The position numbers and the translations under genes were made by a program. Source: Chrysomallon squamiferum (Eukaryota; Mollusca; Gastropoda; Neomphalida; Peltospiridae). Taken from it: 64,000 nucleotides of DNA. Below, one piece after another: positions 1-13,788 of this stretch. The notes under the pieces were generated by a model. The model did not search any database. It had not been told where the DNA came from and worked only from the letters and a program-made list of their open reading frames with translations. The stretch covers positions 33,459,183 to 33,523,182 of the forward strand of contig CM022671.1 of the NCBI GenBank assembly GCA_012295275.1, given 5' to 3'. Positions within the stretch are counted from its first letter, which is position 1. Each line of letters starts with the position of its first letter.

Positions 1-508
1 CAACGCAGTAAGTAAACGCACTACCGGAACATGCCTTTATGTCGACCGTTATCTAATGTCGGAAACATATGGCACGTCAATGAGTTATGGCTAGACAAAT
101 TTATTTCTGCTCAATTATCGTTAAGGGCGCTATTAAAGACTGTCACTCGTTGGTTTTAGTGCGAAATTTAACGCTAAACCGAACAGTTTATACACGATTA
201 ATGGTACAAAATAAATAAGGATAATTGTGATAGGTGATAATTCTGTCGTTGTGCTGCTGGCTGCTACTTCATCTACAACAACAACAGCTTGTCAATAAAT
301 AAATAAATAATAATAAAACTCGTACATATTTCTTTTTCCTAGATTCTTATGAAAGGGAAAATCCTTGTAATAGTTGGCGAAAATTAAATTAACAGTTATT
401 AATTTCAGTTTTGTATAAGCAACTATTCTGCATCATAATTTTGAAGGTATAAATGAATTTCCTAAGTTTCTTAGTTAATACACCCAATAATCAAAACAAA
501 ATAACAAC

Positions 509-551
509 TTCAACATCAACAACAACAACAACAACAACAACAAAAATAATA

Positions 552-590
<39 letters not shown>
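509..590. repeat. (CAA)n followed by poly-A tract
   Basis: About nine CAA triplets grade into AAT triplets and then an uninterrupted A-run of nearly 40 bases. It could be a degraded retroelement tail, but no element body is recognisable upstream. Confidence 0.8.
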
Positions 591-593
<3 letters not shown>

Positions 594-1738
594 TGAAAAA
601 GGATAAAACAAATAAATATATTTAAATATATTTAAAAAAAAAAATTATAAAAAAATTAAAGAAATATCTGGAATATCGAGTGTACTTTGGTTTACAATGT
701 AGTTTTACTAACAAATGTAATAATAAGGTGCATGCAAGAAACAACTACAGAAAAGCAGACTTTCTTCACTAAGCACGTGTAAAATGTGAAGTAGAGGAGT
801 ACAAGGCTCTTTTTTTACTCTTCTAATGAAATATGAGAATGTCTTATTGTTTCAAATTATTTTGGGAGATTTTAAAAATAAAACTGTAGCCTCTCTATCC
901 TTTTCCCGTTCGGCCGTATTCTTCCATTACTATGAAATAAAAATAATCCGTAATAATCAAAGAGATAATAATTATGTGCTGTCTGAGATATATGCGCGCG
1001 CGTTCACTGACACACTAACACACACTCAGGACACACACACACAGAGGCTTACATATGCACTGTGACACTGACAATAATAAATTGTTCCAAAATGTATGAC
1101 TTAGAAAATAAGATTGCTTCTAAACGACAGATATAAAAGTTAGGTTGATGGAGGTTGAATTCTCGAATAATCTCGAGATTTCCAAATGCTGATTGCGACA
1201 AGAAGCCTCAGATGTGACGTCAGAACCCCCGTGGACTTCTTGTCGTTTAGAAAACGTCGATATTCCACGATTATATGTCACAGTTCATTTTGTCGTCGCT
1301 CTCTGATAAAACGGAATGAAGCTGTCACTGCAGTCGAGCAAAATGTATCCATCACTATCTTTGGCGTTGTCTTCAATTAAGGCTGTGTTTGCCATCATTG
1401 TATCTGCCGACGTTGAGATTGTCTGCGTTGTATTTGGAATCGCTGATGTGGTGAGCAGCGTCTAGTTTGACTGATGTTGATTTTACCAGCAGGTGTCGCT
1501 GAAGTTGTGTTTGTGATATGTGTTTAGTGGAATGTTTTAAGAAGTTACAGTGCTGCATCCCTTAAGAGATAATAATTGAAAATATTGCGAATAAGGCAAT
1601 GATTTGAATTTTATGTTCAGCTTTTTGGAGGATATGTATAAAGAAATTCGCTTTCTATCCTAGCGATGCTTATAATATTGTGTTATGTTCCTGTGTTATG
1701 GGAATCAACCGTTTTAAAGGTATATTATTTTCTGTATT

Positions 1739-1850
<112 letters not shown>

Positions 1851-2224
1851 GTCTTTCTGACTGTGTCTCTGTCTCTCATGCCATTTCATAGATCTTCATA
1901 AGAATCGAACAACAAAAAAGTAATAAGCAAATAAATAAACAGCATGTGGTATATCAGCTAATTCAGTTATAAAGTAATTGTAAATATTTATCATTAATAT
2001 TACTTACTTTTTTGTAGTTATATGCAAACAAAAAGAATAAACATACATATATAAATATAAGCTTTTTTTCAATAATTGTAATTATTTCCGTTATGGGATG
2101 CTATAGACACGTGCAAAAAAAAAAATTAATGATTTGTATTCCTTAAAACAGTCTTCATACAAAATATAAATTTTCTATAAAGAAAAAGGCGGTGACATAG
2201 AGGTATGATTGCACAGTACTTTCA

Positions 2225-2346
<122 letters not shown>

Positions 2347-2516
2347 ATAAAACTAAAATTTGCTTCATTATAAATATATTTTTTGTCTCATACAGTAGTA
2401 TTTTCTGCTTTGTTTGCAATCTGTTTTTTTTTGTATGGAGAGTATTTTGATAGTTATTAATTTATCATTTCATATACTTGATTCTTTTTCTGATTTATTA
2501 TTATTTTATGTTTTAT

Positions 2517-2644
<128 letters not shown>

Positions 2645-2820
2645 GCACACACACATATCCCCATCAGTCTACTGCTCAGTCAGTCAATCAACCATTTAAC
2701 AATCCATTCATTAACTTTCTTAAATTACACATGAAATAATCTTCATTTAATCAGTATTTTCAGTTTTATTGTTTTATATCTTTATTAACAAATTTATATT
2801 GCTCTTTTCATCTGTTGCAG

Positions 2821-3635
2821 GTGACAGTATTGGCGAGTTTCTGACTGTTGACCAGTTTAACTGAAAAAGAATCGGAACGGATGAGGTCAGTGTTGGCGTT
2901 AATTCTAACAAAGCCGGAGATTACTTTATTTCTTCTTGTCCACAAATTATCCTCTAAAAAAAAGAATGTCAGCCAAAGCTCACCATTAACAGCACCATTT
3001 CCGGCCTTTCACCTGACGGAAGTAGCCCACACGATAAGGTCTTTTTGTAATCACTGGCAAGTGTTGTTCCATTATGGCTGACGTTGACCGAGAGTAAAGT
3101 CAATATTTGCAAAATCCTCAGAACTTCTGCGTTATAATCTTTGTTACGGCACCAGAAACGCAGTGGTCGCAATAATTAGGAACTTCGTATCCGCTTGGGC
3201 TTTCCCGTCAAATAAAGCGATGCGGTAATTCATTTGTAATTTAAAAACATTTGTTTCGCACTGGGAAATAAACGAGGACCTGAAAAGGAAAAAAGAAACT
3301 TTGTCTCCCCTGGGAGCTGTAAATTGGATGATGTTTTATGAATGTTTTGAATAAACACTGAAACTTGTTACAGTGACGGATTGCGGCTGCTGGTAGTTCT
3401 TTTACAAACATTAGAAAAACAAAATGGCGTTCCTAGAATCTGTTCGTTTCGGTTAACACGTCAGCTTGAAATTGGCAGGAGATATCTGTTAATGGATTTC
3501 GTGTTTGTGTTTCCACGTCGTGCCTTTGTCCTAACACCTAAATGTCATTTGACGAATTCGAAAAAGTGAATATGAATTTTTAAATGTTACTCTGATATTT
3601 CACTGCTAATTTGGATAAACATTTTACGCCTAGCG
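2821..3635 (+). other. Candidate 5' untranslated leader of the GPCR gene
   Basis: This stretch lies between a plausible splice acceptor (pyrimidine-rich run, then TTGCAG ending at 2820) and the GPCR start codon. It is markedly less AT-rich and less repetitive than its surroundings, which fits exonic sequence. It holds several short upstream open frames, for example from 2848 and 3381, none resembling a known protein. The assignment is inference: no splice donor partner is visible, and transcription could instead start inside this stretch. Confidence 0.35.
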
Positions 3636-5279
3636 ATGGAGAAAACTACATCAAGCTTGATGGACAACTTTACTAATTTCTGGTCCAGTTTAACAAGCCA
3701 ATCAAAAGATTACTCGACTGAATCGGATTCAGTGTCACATATTCAGGAATCAGACTCAAGGACATATTCCCCAGAATCAAATGCAAGGACATATACTTTG
3801 GACGCAGATTCAAGAACTTATTCCTCAGAATCAGACGTCTTCTTTAACATGACTAATACTGATATGAATAAACAGGAAATGTCCACACTGTCTCACAATA
3901 TTACATCTGTTTACAAAACAACAACATCTAGGTTGTTGTCTACCCTTTTTTCAGGAATATCTGAAGAAACGTCTTCGGTTGACGATATTTCGCATAACCC
4001 TCGTGGTGACACAGGAGTGTACACGAATGGAACCGATTCTTTAGATTCGGAATTCGAGTACAGCACCAGTTCGTTTACAGACAGTTTGAGTAACAGTGCA
4101 AGCTCCGTAACAGACCAGTACGTATACCCTCTTTTTACCGGTACTCTCTCCACATTCGTCAGTTCAGGAACCTATGTTCAAAATGGCGTCAGAACAGTGG
4201 CAGACGATTCAGACATTGACGTCATTGTGCTCAAAGTGTTGTCCTTGATCCTCATCGCTCTGGCAGGCATAGCGGGTAACGGTTTTATTCTCGTCAGGGT
4301 GGTCCGAGCTGTCAACCTACACAGACCCCCTTTCTACTACCTGCTGAGCATGTGTGTGTCGGATATATCAAGATCTGTGTTCTGTGTTCCTCTCGTTCTG
4401 ACGTCAGTGTTACAAGATTCTGTATGGAAATACGGAACGTCTGCTTGCAAGCTCTTCGCTTTCGCAAACTCCTTTTTTATCTACAGTTCATGCATGTCTA
4501 TTCTTGCCATAGCCGTAGATCGGCACGTATCAATAGTATATTCTAAATATTACAGACGTCGTTCCCGTGGTCTGTTGAACATGATTGTCGTCGTAATCGG
4601 ATGGACTGTTGCGTTTGCCATGTCTTTCCCTCCAGTGATCGGAGTGGGTACTTACGTGTTCATAGCAGACGAAGCACAGTGCACGTTTTATCACAGAGAC
4701 TATCGGCGGAATGATACACTCGGTTTTTTACTTGTGTTCACGATGATTCTGTGCTTTGCTGCATTCCTCTACTTCCGTGTTTTCGTGTTTCTCCGCGCTC
4801 ACAGACGAATGAGACCATTAGAGCACACAGCTGCTAGAAGTCGAAACTGGACTTTTATCGGGCCAGGAGCAAACGGACAGGCAGTGGTCAACTGGCTTAA
4901 CGGCTTTGGCGGTCGTAATCAGCCCAATCCTATCGGGAACGGAGCGAGAAATCCTCAAATTCATCCGAATTTCGGTCGCGTCGTGAACCTCCAGGTCACG
5001 AAAAACGAACATCTGACCAGGCTTTTTTGCTTTCTGACATGCGCATTCGGTATCCTGTGGGCGCCTTACATTGTTCTGGGTTTCTGGAGAATTTTCGGTG
5101 ATGCAAATTTAATATCGTCCCCTTACGTAACTGTGTCGACTTGGCTTTCTTACACCCAGGTGGCGCTGTGTCCTGTTGTTTACATTTTGTCACGTGGGCC
5201 AATTAGAAGAAGTTCAAGGACAGTGGTAGACGCTAATGACAAGAAAGAATTTTTACTGGAGCCAAGACATAGAAAATAA
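3636..5279 (+). CDS. SREB-family orphan GPCR (GPR27/GPR85/GPR173-like)
   Basis: Intronless frame of 547 residues. The start ATG has G at -3 and G at +4. Residues 1-195 are a Ser/Thr-rich extracellular region with N-glycosylation sequons at about N11, N71, N88 and N131 and a short repeat around SDSRTYS (38-66). Seven membrane segments follow: TM1 about 197-223 with GN at 214-215; TM2 233-257 with D243; TM3 from C271 to DRH 295-297; TM4 315-336; TM5 362-386; TM6 459-484 with LWAPY; TM7 497-519. The family signature is strong: FPPVIGVGTY, DEAQCTF (C349 would pair with C271), the RNDTLGF block, and the intracellular loop 3 block NWTFIGPGANGQA. These match what I know of vertebrate SREB receptors. 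Oddities are the long N-terminus, DRH for DRY, and CPVVY for NPxxY. Ligand unknown; probably a plasma-membrane neural receptor by family analogy. Confidence 0.93.
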   Translation: MEKTTSSLMDNFTNFWSSLTSQSKDYSTESDSVSHIQESDSRTYSPESNARTYTLDADSRTYSSESDVFFNMTNTDMNKQEMSTLSHNITSVYKTTTSRLLSTLFSGISEETSSVDDISHNPRGDTGVYTNGTDSLDSEFEYSTSSFTDSLSNSASSVTDQYVYPLFTGTLSTFVSSGTYVQNGVRTVADDSDIDVIVLKVLSLILIALAGIAGNGFILVRVVRAVNLHRPPFYYLLSMCVSDISRSVFCVPLVLTSVLQDSVWKYGTSACKLFAFANSFFIYSSCMSILAIAVDRHVSIVYSKYYRRRSRGLLNMIVVVIGWTVAFAMSFPPVIGVGTYVFIADEAQCTFYHRDYRRNDTLGFLLVFTMILCFAAFLYFRVFVFLRAHRRMRPLEHTAARSRNWTFIGPGANGQAVVNWLNGFGGRNQPNPIGNGARNPQIHPNFGRVVNLQVTKNEHLTRLFCFLTCAFGILWAPYIVLGFWRIFGDANLISSPYVTVSTWLSYTQVALCPVVYILSRGPIRRSSRTVVDANDKKEFLLEPRHRK

Positions 5280-5421
5280 TGTGTATGTTTCTGCGCGTGC
5301 GTTTGTGTGTGCATGTGCATATGTGTATTTGTATGTGGGGCTGGCTGTATGATAATTCTGGGCTTAATTAAAAGTTAATTACTTTAAATGTAATAATAAT
5401 GTTTTGACGTTTTCTGCCAAG

Positions 5422-5459
<38 letters not shown>

Positions 5460-5598
5460 GATTATTATGATTATTATTTTCCATATGATCACTTTATTAT
5501 TATTATTGCTATTTCTCTTCACTCTTATACTGTGCATTTAATTTTCGTCCTGAATTTTCTTTTTATCAGTTAGTTAATTAATTAATTAGTCAATCAAT

Positions 5599-5629
<31 letters not shown>

Positions 5630-5837
5630 TTCATTCACTTGATAAATTTTCATTTAAAGACTTAATTTATAATGAAACATTTTAAAAACGATTTTTCAGT
5701 CTATGCTTCTCAAGCCATCTCTGCTGAATGATTCATGTGTTTGAAAAATATATATATAAATGTTTTTAACATTCATTGTTTGCCATTGCAATAATAAAAT
5801 GCTGTGTATTTTTATTTCTAAAACTTGCTGCTTCTGT

Positions 5838-6290
5838 GGTAGTTGATACTACTATTACTACTACTACTGTGATTAAAGCTGATTCAGCTGTTATTATTAC
5901 TATCATTGCAACGTCATCATCATCAGTAATTTTGTCACCGCCACCGCCTCTTCTTCTACCACATCGTGTACTGGAGCCACCATCACTGGTGCTGCTGTTA
6001 CTGTTACTACTACAACAACTACTACTACTACTACTACTACTACTATTACTACTACTACTACTACTACTACTACTATTACTACTACTACTGCTGCCACTAC
6101 TACCATCAAAATTAATACTCCAATGTACACCATCATTATTGTTGCTGTTACTGTTATTACTACTTCTTCTACAACAATAGCTACTACTACTACCACCTCT
6201 ACTACTACTAACACTATCACTGCCAGTGCTGCTTCTACTTCTGCTACTACCACCAGCAACACCACATTCACCGCCTTAATATACTAAAAT
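5838..6290. repeat. Degenerate (ACT)n / (TAC)n trinucleotide field
   Basis: About 450 bp dominated by ACT/CTA/TAC triplets, purest at 6010-6090, interspersed with GCT, GTT and CAC triplets. Because the period is three, several frames stay open and give poly-Leu or poly-Val translations. These are not genes. Confidence 0.85.
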
Positions 6291-7009
6291 AATAACGTCA
6301 ACCAATACTGCCACTGCTACTTTTATGACACCAACGACTGCTGTTATTACTTCTGCTAGCAGTGCTGTTGTTACTACACAGCTATAATTGTACTTATTAC
6401 TATTACTATTACTATAACTGGTCTTCTATTGCTGTGGCCAATAAAAAGCATAAGAAGACAACAAGACAACAACAATAAGGACAACAAAAAACAAAACAAA
6501 ACAAAAAACACTATGGGGAAACAAGGGACATGATATAAAATAAAAGTTCAGTTATTAATTTTATTGAAACTGTCAACATCATCAACCAGAATGACATCAT
6601 AACAATTTGTTATAATTCCACTATAATTACTCTATTGGAGAATTTTATTTCTTTGCTTTTCTCAACCGCATGCGGGTCAGGTTATCATAAATCATTAGTT
6701 AAATGTTGCATGCGGGAATTCTGTGTTCGCGGTGAAGCTTTGTTCCAAAATTATTTCCTTTCCTATTTCTTTTCTTTTCTCTCTTACTTTTTTTTTATGT
6801 TATTTTAATTTAATTTATTTTATTTTATTTTAATTATTTTTTATTTATTATTATTATTTTTTTTATATAAAAATATATATGGAACAGGAAAAAAGTAAAA
6901 AAAAAAAAAATGAAAATAATTAAGCATTTTAAATGCAATTAAATTAACATCTTACACAAATACTTAATAATACTGATAAATAAACGCAATATTATAAAGA
7001 CATTTAATG

Positions 7010-7060
7010 AATCAGCTGTGGAGCGCTGGCTGAAAGGTGGGATAACCCAAAGAGCTGTAA
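7010..7060 (-). mobile_element. SINE fragment, degenerate
   Basis: The stretch from 7014 (AGCTGTGGAGCGCTGGCTG) resembles the reverse complement of the post-tRNA segment of the dispersed SINE family seen elsewhere in the window. Only about 50 bp can be matched by eye. Confidence 0.4.
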
Positions 7061-7361
7061 ACAAGCAGAAGTGTTACGTAATAGTTTTACGCGTCAGTAC
7101 GTACGTAAGGGGGAAATATTAACAGCTTCACTCTTCTTAAGATTTCCCAAATGTCAAATGGCAAATTGCGTCCTACTGCAAAATTATTCCCAACTGTAAA
7201 TTTTCACTGCTTTTCATTACAGAATATTGCTTTGTTCAAAACAACAGATTGCAAATGGCTGACATAGTTAAGATCAATCATGTTAGAATTCTTTTTGCGA
7301 ATTCAGGAAAACAAAAAGGTTGAAACGATGCTAAAACCCTTTTATGTGCAAAAAGAAATAG

Positions 7362-7400
<39 letters not shown>

Positions 7401-7452
7401 TCATTAGTTTTTGCTGTTGCTGAAAATAATATTATTTCATATATAATCCAAT

Positions 7453-7489
<37 letters not shown>

Positions 7490-8685
7490 AACACAAATAA
7501 ATAAAAAAATAAAAATAAATAAAATGAAATAAAATAAAATAAATCAGTAAATATCAGATGGTGTTATTTTATTAATTAATATAAATATTTTCAGTTATTT
7601 ATTTATGTGCCTTTTTATCAAAAAGGTGAAGGAATTTTTATTTTACAAAACGCAAATAGGTGATCCATTTCCCTACATACATGTTTTAGAAACAATTATG
7701 TTTTTGCATTCTGAAAATTGTTATTATTTAATTATTTATTTTATTTTGAGATTTTGGTAACACTGTATACTCTATGATGGTAAAGCAGAATTCAGCATTG
7801 AAAACTAGTATGTATGCAAGTATTGTTTCGGTGTATGCATAAATGTATGTGTATCTGTGTGTGTATGTTTGTAGACGTGCATACATGTATTTATGTATAT
7901 GTAAAGATCTGTTTGTTGTTGTTATTTTTATTATTATTATTTTTTGTTCGCCTATTTTTACTCGGTTTCTTTTCATCTGTGGGTTTTTTGTTTGTTTTTT
8001 TTCTGTGTTTTTCCCATGTCGAGGATTACGTGTGGTAATGAGGCCATGAATATACACACTCCTAGATCCGAATTTATGGCAAGTGTTATCTTGTACTTCA
8101 GCTCGATCAAACCCTACATTTTATTGCGCGTTACATTTTAAGGTTTGTTGGTTTGGCTTCTTTTTTAGCTATAACTTTCAGTGTTTTAACAATCATTATC
8201 TAGTTTGTTTCAGTTTCTCAGCTCCCCCCTCTCACTTCCTCATACACACACATGCACGCACGCACGTACACGCACACGATCGTTTTTCTTTGTATAATTA
8301 TTTCGCTGATCTTGTTGTTTATTTTTATTACATGTATTTGGGATTTGTATTCGTTTTGTGTTTGTTCTTTTGTTATTTTTTTATTATTACCTTTTTAAAT
8401 GTTCGTATCTGTTATATTTGTCTTTCTGTTTTCTCAAAAACATAAGGTAATTAAAAAGAGAAAACTCAGTTTAAAACATATTTTTTATTTTATGGTTGTC
8501 TGCTTAGTTTATTATTACTTTTTTGTTCTTCTGTAAAATATGTGTTTGTCCTGAGTTTGTATGTAGGCAAATCGATCATCTTTTTTCCTTTCAGTTTATG
8601 AGTGCTAATTACTTGTCACGTCGTGTACTAAAGAGATTCTAAAACGATTAATTACACAGCTATCAAAAACATAAACGTCAAAGAC

Positions 8686-8688
<3 letters not shown>

Positions 8689-8744
<56 letters not shown>

Positions 8745-8759
8745 AGAGAGAGCGAGAGA
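8689..8759. repeat. Poly-A tract with short GA tail
   Basis: A run of about 50 A followed by GA dinucleotides and another short A-run. This may be a retroposon tail, but no body is recognised. Confidence 0.85.
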
Positions 8760-9080
8760 AAAAAAAAGATAAAAAACAGCATAAAAATCTCTTCAACAAA
8801 TCGCTCTTTCAACGGTATTTTCGCCATCGTTCTGTTTTCGTTCGATAATTTTTCATCACACATTTCGTTTTCTGAATGGCGATTAATTTTCATGAGAGTT
8901 CTTTCCAACAGACACGCTTAGCTGTGTACAAATAAAGGAAAAGAAACGAGACTTTTTTTTTTTTTTTTCATCATTAGAAGCTTCTGGTGATGACTCGGTC
9001 GGTCATGGCGAATCGCTAATTTACGGTTTCGTTCTCGCCGATCATGATACTTATTTTAACCTCTAATTACGCGTTATAAA

Positions 9081-9185
9081 AATGGGCTTAAGTTCAGTGG
9101 TTGAATACTCGCCTGAGGCTCGATGGGTCGTAGGATTAATTCTCTTCGCTGAGCCCACTGTGTTAGTTTTACCCGATTCAGGCAG
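9081..9185 (+). mobile_element. tRNA-derived SINE head, truncated
   Basis: The segment has the layout of a tRNA-derived SINE 5' end: a CAGTGGTTGAA A-box-like region, CTCGCCTGAGG in the anticodon-arm position, GGGTCGTAGGATTAATTCT where the B-box (GGTTCGATTCC type) should be, then a GAGCCCACTG-type linker. The B-box is mutated, so it is unlikely to be transcribed by Pol III. Identification rests on memory of a repeat family common in mollusc genomes. Confidence 0.55.
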
Positions 9186-12100
9186 TATTCCATGTCTGTT
9201 TATGATAAGTCGGTGCATTTTCTTTCTATGGGAAGGTAGATATTTAATATATTTTGGTGCTAATTTCAATATGAAATTAACTATTCATTGAGTCACTGAT
9301 AAACTGACCATTTCATTTTGTTTCTCTGGCAAAAATAATTGTTCTCTCTCTCAGTTTTAAGTCCGAGCTGCATTATTATTTTTTCATTTTCTTTTCGAAT
9401 ACTCTAATTATTATTTTAAAATTTAAATTATTTTCAGAAATAAAATAAATATTTTAGTTCTTAACATAATAAAAACAGTAAACTATTACAAATTTATGAT
9501 TTTACAATTTACTAGTTTTATGATGGTTAAAATATTTGAGACGCCAATGATACAGACTGACTGGATTTAATTTATTTTTTATTTTTTATTCTCCATCTGT
9601 GAATTTTCACTGGGATTTGTGCGCCAAAAGTCAAGGACCGGTTGCCTTTAATTTAGGTCTGAGTCTGTCAAATTTCCCTCCAACATGCATCACTATCACG
9701 TTTTTCATCAAATTGTTCGCGCACATGAATTCTAACGAGGCGGGGACACAAGTGGCAAATTTCTGACAATGTCATTTCCGCGTCGCTTCCTGACAATTCA
9801 AGGGTCGCCATTTCCTTTGTGTACTTTTAAACCTGCATGTCGTCTGCTCTTAGTCAGCGACAAGGATTTTTTTTTTTTCTAAATAAAAATACAAGTTAAA
9901 AAAAAAAACGAAAAAAAAAAAAAAAAAAAAACGAAAAAAAAAAAAGAGCTCCCCTCAAAATTTCCTAAATGCAAGAATACTTCAATCAGACGTGTATTCA
10001 AGGCTGCCTTGTTGTCGTTTTGTCATGGTCAATATTCAAAGTAATTAAAACTCTTCATTAGATAAAGGAACTGTCAATTTCTGCCAGTGCGAAAACCGAA
10101 TGAAAAGAAATTTGTTTTGTTTCCCCAGTGGAGCAGACGACACGACGTCGTTAATGTAGTTGTTGAAAAATCTTCAAGGCGACTTCGTCATCAAATGAGG
10201 GAACTGTGTTTTCTCATGCTGTCCTCCCACAAAATCCCCAGTGTACAGAATTCAAAGACGACTTCATTTAAATCCTAATATTTTCTTTATACATCAGAAA
10301 ATTATGTCAGAAAGAATAAAGGATAATTTTAAAAATGAAAATTTTATTACATTTTTTCTTGTATTGTTTAGTCTTGTTTCTTTCTTCTTATTTATTTTTT
10401 TTGTTGTTTAAATTCGTTTTCTTTCATACCTTTCTTTTTCATGCTTTCTCTTTTCTTTCTTAATTAATTTAATTATTATTATTATTTATATACATTGCTG
10501 TTGTGCGTATTTTATTGTTTCAGTTCATTCTTAATTATATTTCTTCATTTCTTTATTTCTTCTTTCCTTCTTTCGTTCAGTCATTGTTTTTTTTTACTTC
10601 TTGATTTATTTTCCTTTCGTTCATCTTTCATCCTTTCCTTTCTGGCAGACGCACAAATTATTCACACGGTTTTGTTACTTCCAACACTGAAGAGTCAACG
10701 AAGACAGCGCCATCTGACGTTAGAAAGAAGGTCATGACTGTTTTCTTAGTTTTGCCAAAGGGTGATTAAACTTTTAAATTATTTCTACAAAAGGATTGCC
10801 AAAATTCAGCTTAAATTGTGATGTGCAGAAATAAAACAAAAAACAAAAACCCACAACAACAATAATAAAAAAACAACCGTAAACTATGTAAAAATAAAAA
10901 TAAAAATTATTAATAATAAAATAATTAAAATAATATAGCAAGTATAATAACAATAAACCACCACCACAACAACAGTAATGATAAATAAATAAAAAAAAAA
11001 AAAAAAAAAATAAAATAAAATAAATAAATAATTAATTTAAGAATACAAAAATATATTATACTGTTCAGTTTATTTGGATTTGCAAAACATGAGATATAAA
11101 CAAATAAACAGTAAATTAATTAATATGAATAAACAAACAAGTAAACAAATAAATAAATTGAGTATAATATCAGTTTTAAAAATTTCCTTAGACCACATAT
11201 GAAAAATCGAATCTGTTATAGTCTTTACAATTTTTAAAAAAACTTCCCAAAACAACACAGCAGAGACCCACAAAAGTCGTCAAATATCCGCAAAATAAAA
11301 TTCCCGAACAAAAAATAAAAATAAATAAATAAAAATTAAAATTAAATTAAAATTAAAAACTGTGAAAAACAAAATAAAACTATACACCTGGCACTTTAAA
11401 ATTTTTATCTAGTTATAATTTATATAAACATATTCTTATCATTCTCTTTCTCTATGTTTCTTTCTTTCTTTCCTTATGTATATATTTTTTTTATGCTGTT
11501 ATTTTACTTAACCTTTTTGGTTTCATCAACATGACACTAAAATCGATCCTAATTTAAATTCAACAACTTGTTTTAAATTCTATCTTTTTAACAGTTTCCT
11601 TTAAACCAGACAAAAAAAAAAAAAAAAAAAAAACGAAAAAAGAAAGTACTATTCATTGAGATGGCGACACATTGGAGGTGAAGAGTATCTGTTTGAAGTC
11701 TTAGAAATGCATCCGCGTTTTAAAACTTTTTTTTTGTTTTGAAAACTTGGTTATTTTTAAATCTATTTCTGAAGAGATATTTAACCACGTATAAAATAGC
11801 TGTCACTGACCGTAAAAACATAATCTGAACTTGGAAACATGCTACTCATCAGCAATGGATTTTTATGTGCACATTTCCTGAGGTGGGAAGATATTATGAG
11901 TTTAGATGAACAGGCGAGCTCTACTTGGAACGGGAAGTGGCCAATACTATTTATGATGTTTGTTTGAGTGGATGGAACGAACGATAGAAAGGAAGAAAGA
12001 AAGAAATGAAGGAAGATCGATATAGATAAAGAGAGTGAGAAACAGAGAAAGTCAGAGAGAGAGAGAGAGAGAGTATTCTAATATATTCAAAATCGACTAA

Positions 12101-12837
12101 ATTTTCAATTTCATCAGACGAGATGGCTTGTCAACGTCTTTTTTGGAACCTTTCTCGCAATCACAAAACAGTGATGAAGTCTTGAGTAAAATACACACAT
12201 ACTTTTTTTTGTTGTCGCATATCATTTTATATTTATCTTCTCCATTCTAAAAGACCATTCCATATCTATTCTTCAGCCTCCCCAATCTGAATGTTTTATG
12301 GGATATTAAAGATCTTCTCTCCGAATTAACCATCTCGTTCATCTGAGCGATGATCGAGCTGTTCTTGTTACACGAAAAGAGATACCGTTAGCAAGACAAC
12401 AGTATTTACTGCATGACCATGGGATGTGTGAAGACGGCCAGAGCGTCATTATCATAGATCAACTCTTCCAACTGGCCACTCTGGGAAGCGGCTGGCCATC
12501 TCATCAGTTTGTTACTTTATTGCTCGCCAGTGGCATCGCCAGTGTTTTATGATAAATGTTGCCTTTGTTTACGTCTGTATAAAACTATTGATCGGTTCGA
12601 ACTGTACTTGTCGTTAAATCTTATACGTCTTGGAAGACCCCAAAGTAGGTAACAAATAGCGACCAAGATGTGAAACATATTTAGTGAAAATTCGATGATT
12701 ACTGCCTAATTTATGAAAGAATAATGTAAATAAAATATCAGTGGCAGGGAATTCCAGAAATGTTTCCTATAATTTTTGTAGGTTAATTTTGTTTCAGTTA
12801 TATAGTAAATGTAAGGAGATTATGCTGTATGTAATTT

Positions 12838-12939
<102 letters not shown>

Positions 12940-13629
12940 TCATCATCAAAATCATTATTATAAGTATCATAAAGAACTAAAAATATCGTTAAATATACAT
13001 ATTAATTTAAAATGTAGATAGAATATTCTTTAATCCTTGTCACCTCTCACACACGAAAAATATAATTTTTTAAAAAAAGAACAAGGAGAATAAATATGTG
13101 ACCAAATCACTAGTGAAAGGACAAAAAGAACTCAACTGTTTTTGACGAAAAAAAAAAAAAATAATAATAATAAAAAAAAAAATTTACTTGCCGAAGAAGA
13201 AGGAAAAAAAACCCGAAAAAAAAACAACAAAAAGCAAATGCCGACAAGGACGACTTTGGTATTTAATAATCCTCCCATTTTCTTTTACGTAATGACTTCT
13301 ATGACAACGCCAGCTGCAACTCTTCGGAATTCATTGCCTTTAAACGGATAGCACTGTGTTCCCCGGAGTATATTGGACAATCAATAGCAATTTGTGTGTG
13401 TTTCTTCCGCGGGCTAATCCATTAGAGGACGCTTGTCCATGTCAGAAAGGCTGTTCCTAAAACCCACGATGGTAAAAATTCGACAATATTTTCCATGACA
13501 TGGCGACCCGACGTGTCAGAATTTCAAGATGCCATCACAGTTTTGTGAATGCGAGAGCGATTCCGAAAAAAAACGTTGACAAGCCATCTTGTCTTGATGA
13601 ACTTGAAATTTTAGAATATATTAGAATAA

Positions 13630-13788
<159 letters not shown>

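Larger units (their letters stand above)
5280..9080. other. Gene-less stretch downstream of the GPCR
   Basis: No supportable coding region. It contains (ATT)n at about 5424-5474, (TTTA)n at about 5594-5631, a 450-bp ACT-type trinucleotide field, (TTA)n at 7363-7399, (CA)n at 7457-7488 and a poly-A/GA tract near 8690. An AATAAA at 5793-5798 is a possible poly-A signal for the GPCR transcript, but this is weak because the region is so A-rich. Confidence 0.6.

Noticed and set aside
2848-3081. 77-codon plus-strand frame upstream of the GPCR
   Set aside because: No recognisable motif; fits an upstream open frame or chance frame in the leader.
5776-6271. Poly-Leu and poly-Val frames
   Set aside because: Translation of an ACT-type trinucleotide field; no protein features outside the low-complexity run.
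7728-8445. Several overlapping Phe/Cys/Tyr-rich frames
   Set aside because: T-rich low-complexity DNA with GT/CA runs; frames overlap on both strands and lack motifs.
9081-9185. Functional tRNA gene
   Set aside because: The B-box and acceptor stem do not fit a working tRNA; it matches a degenerate SINE head instead.
9082-9291. 69-codon plus-strand frame
   Set aside because: It reads through the tRNA-derived SINE head, which explains the sequence better.
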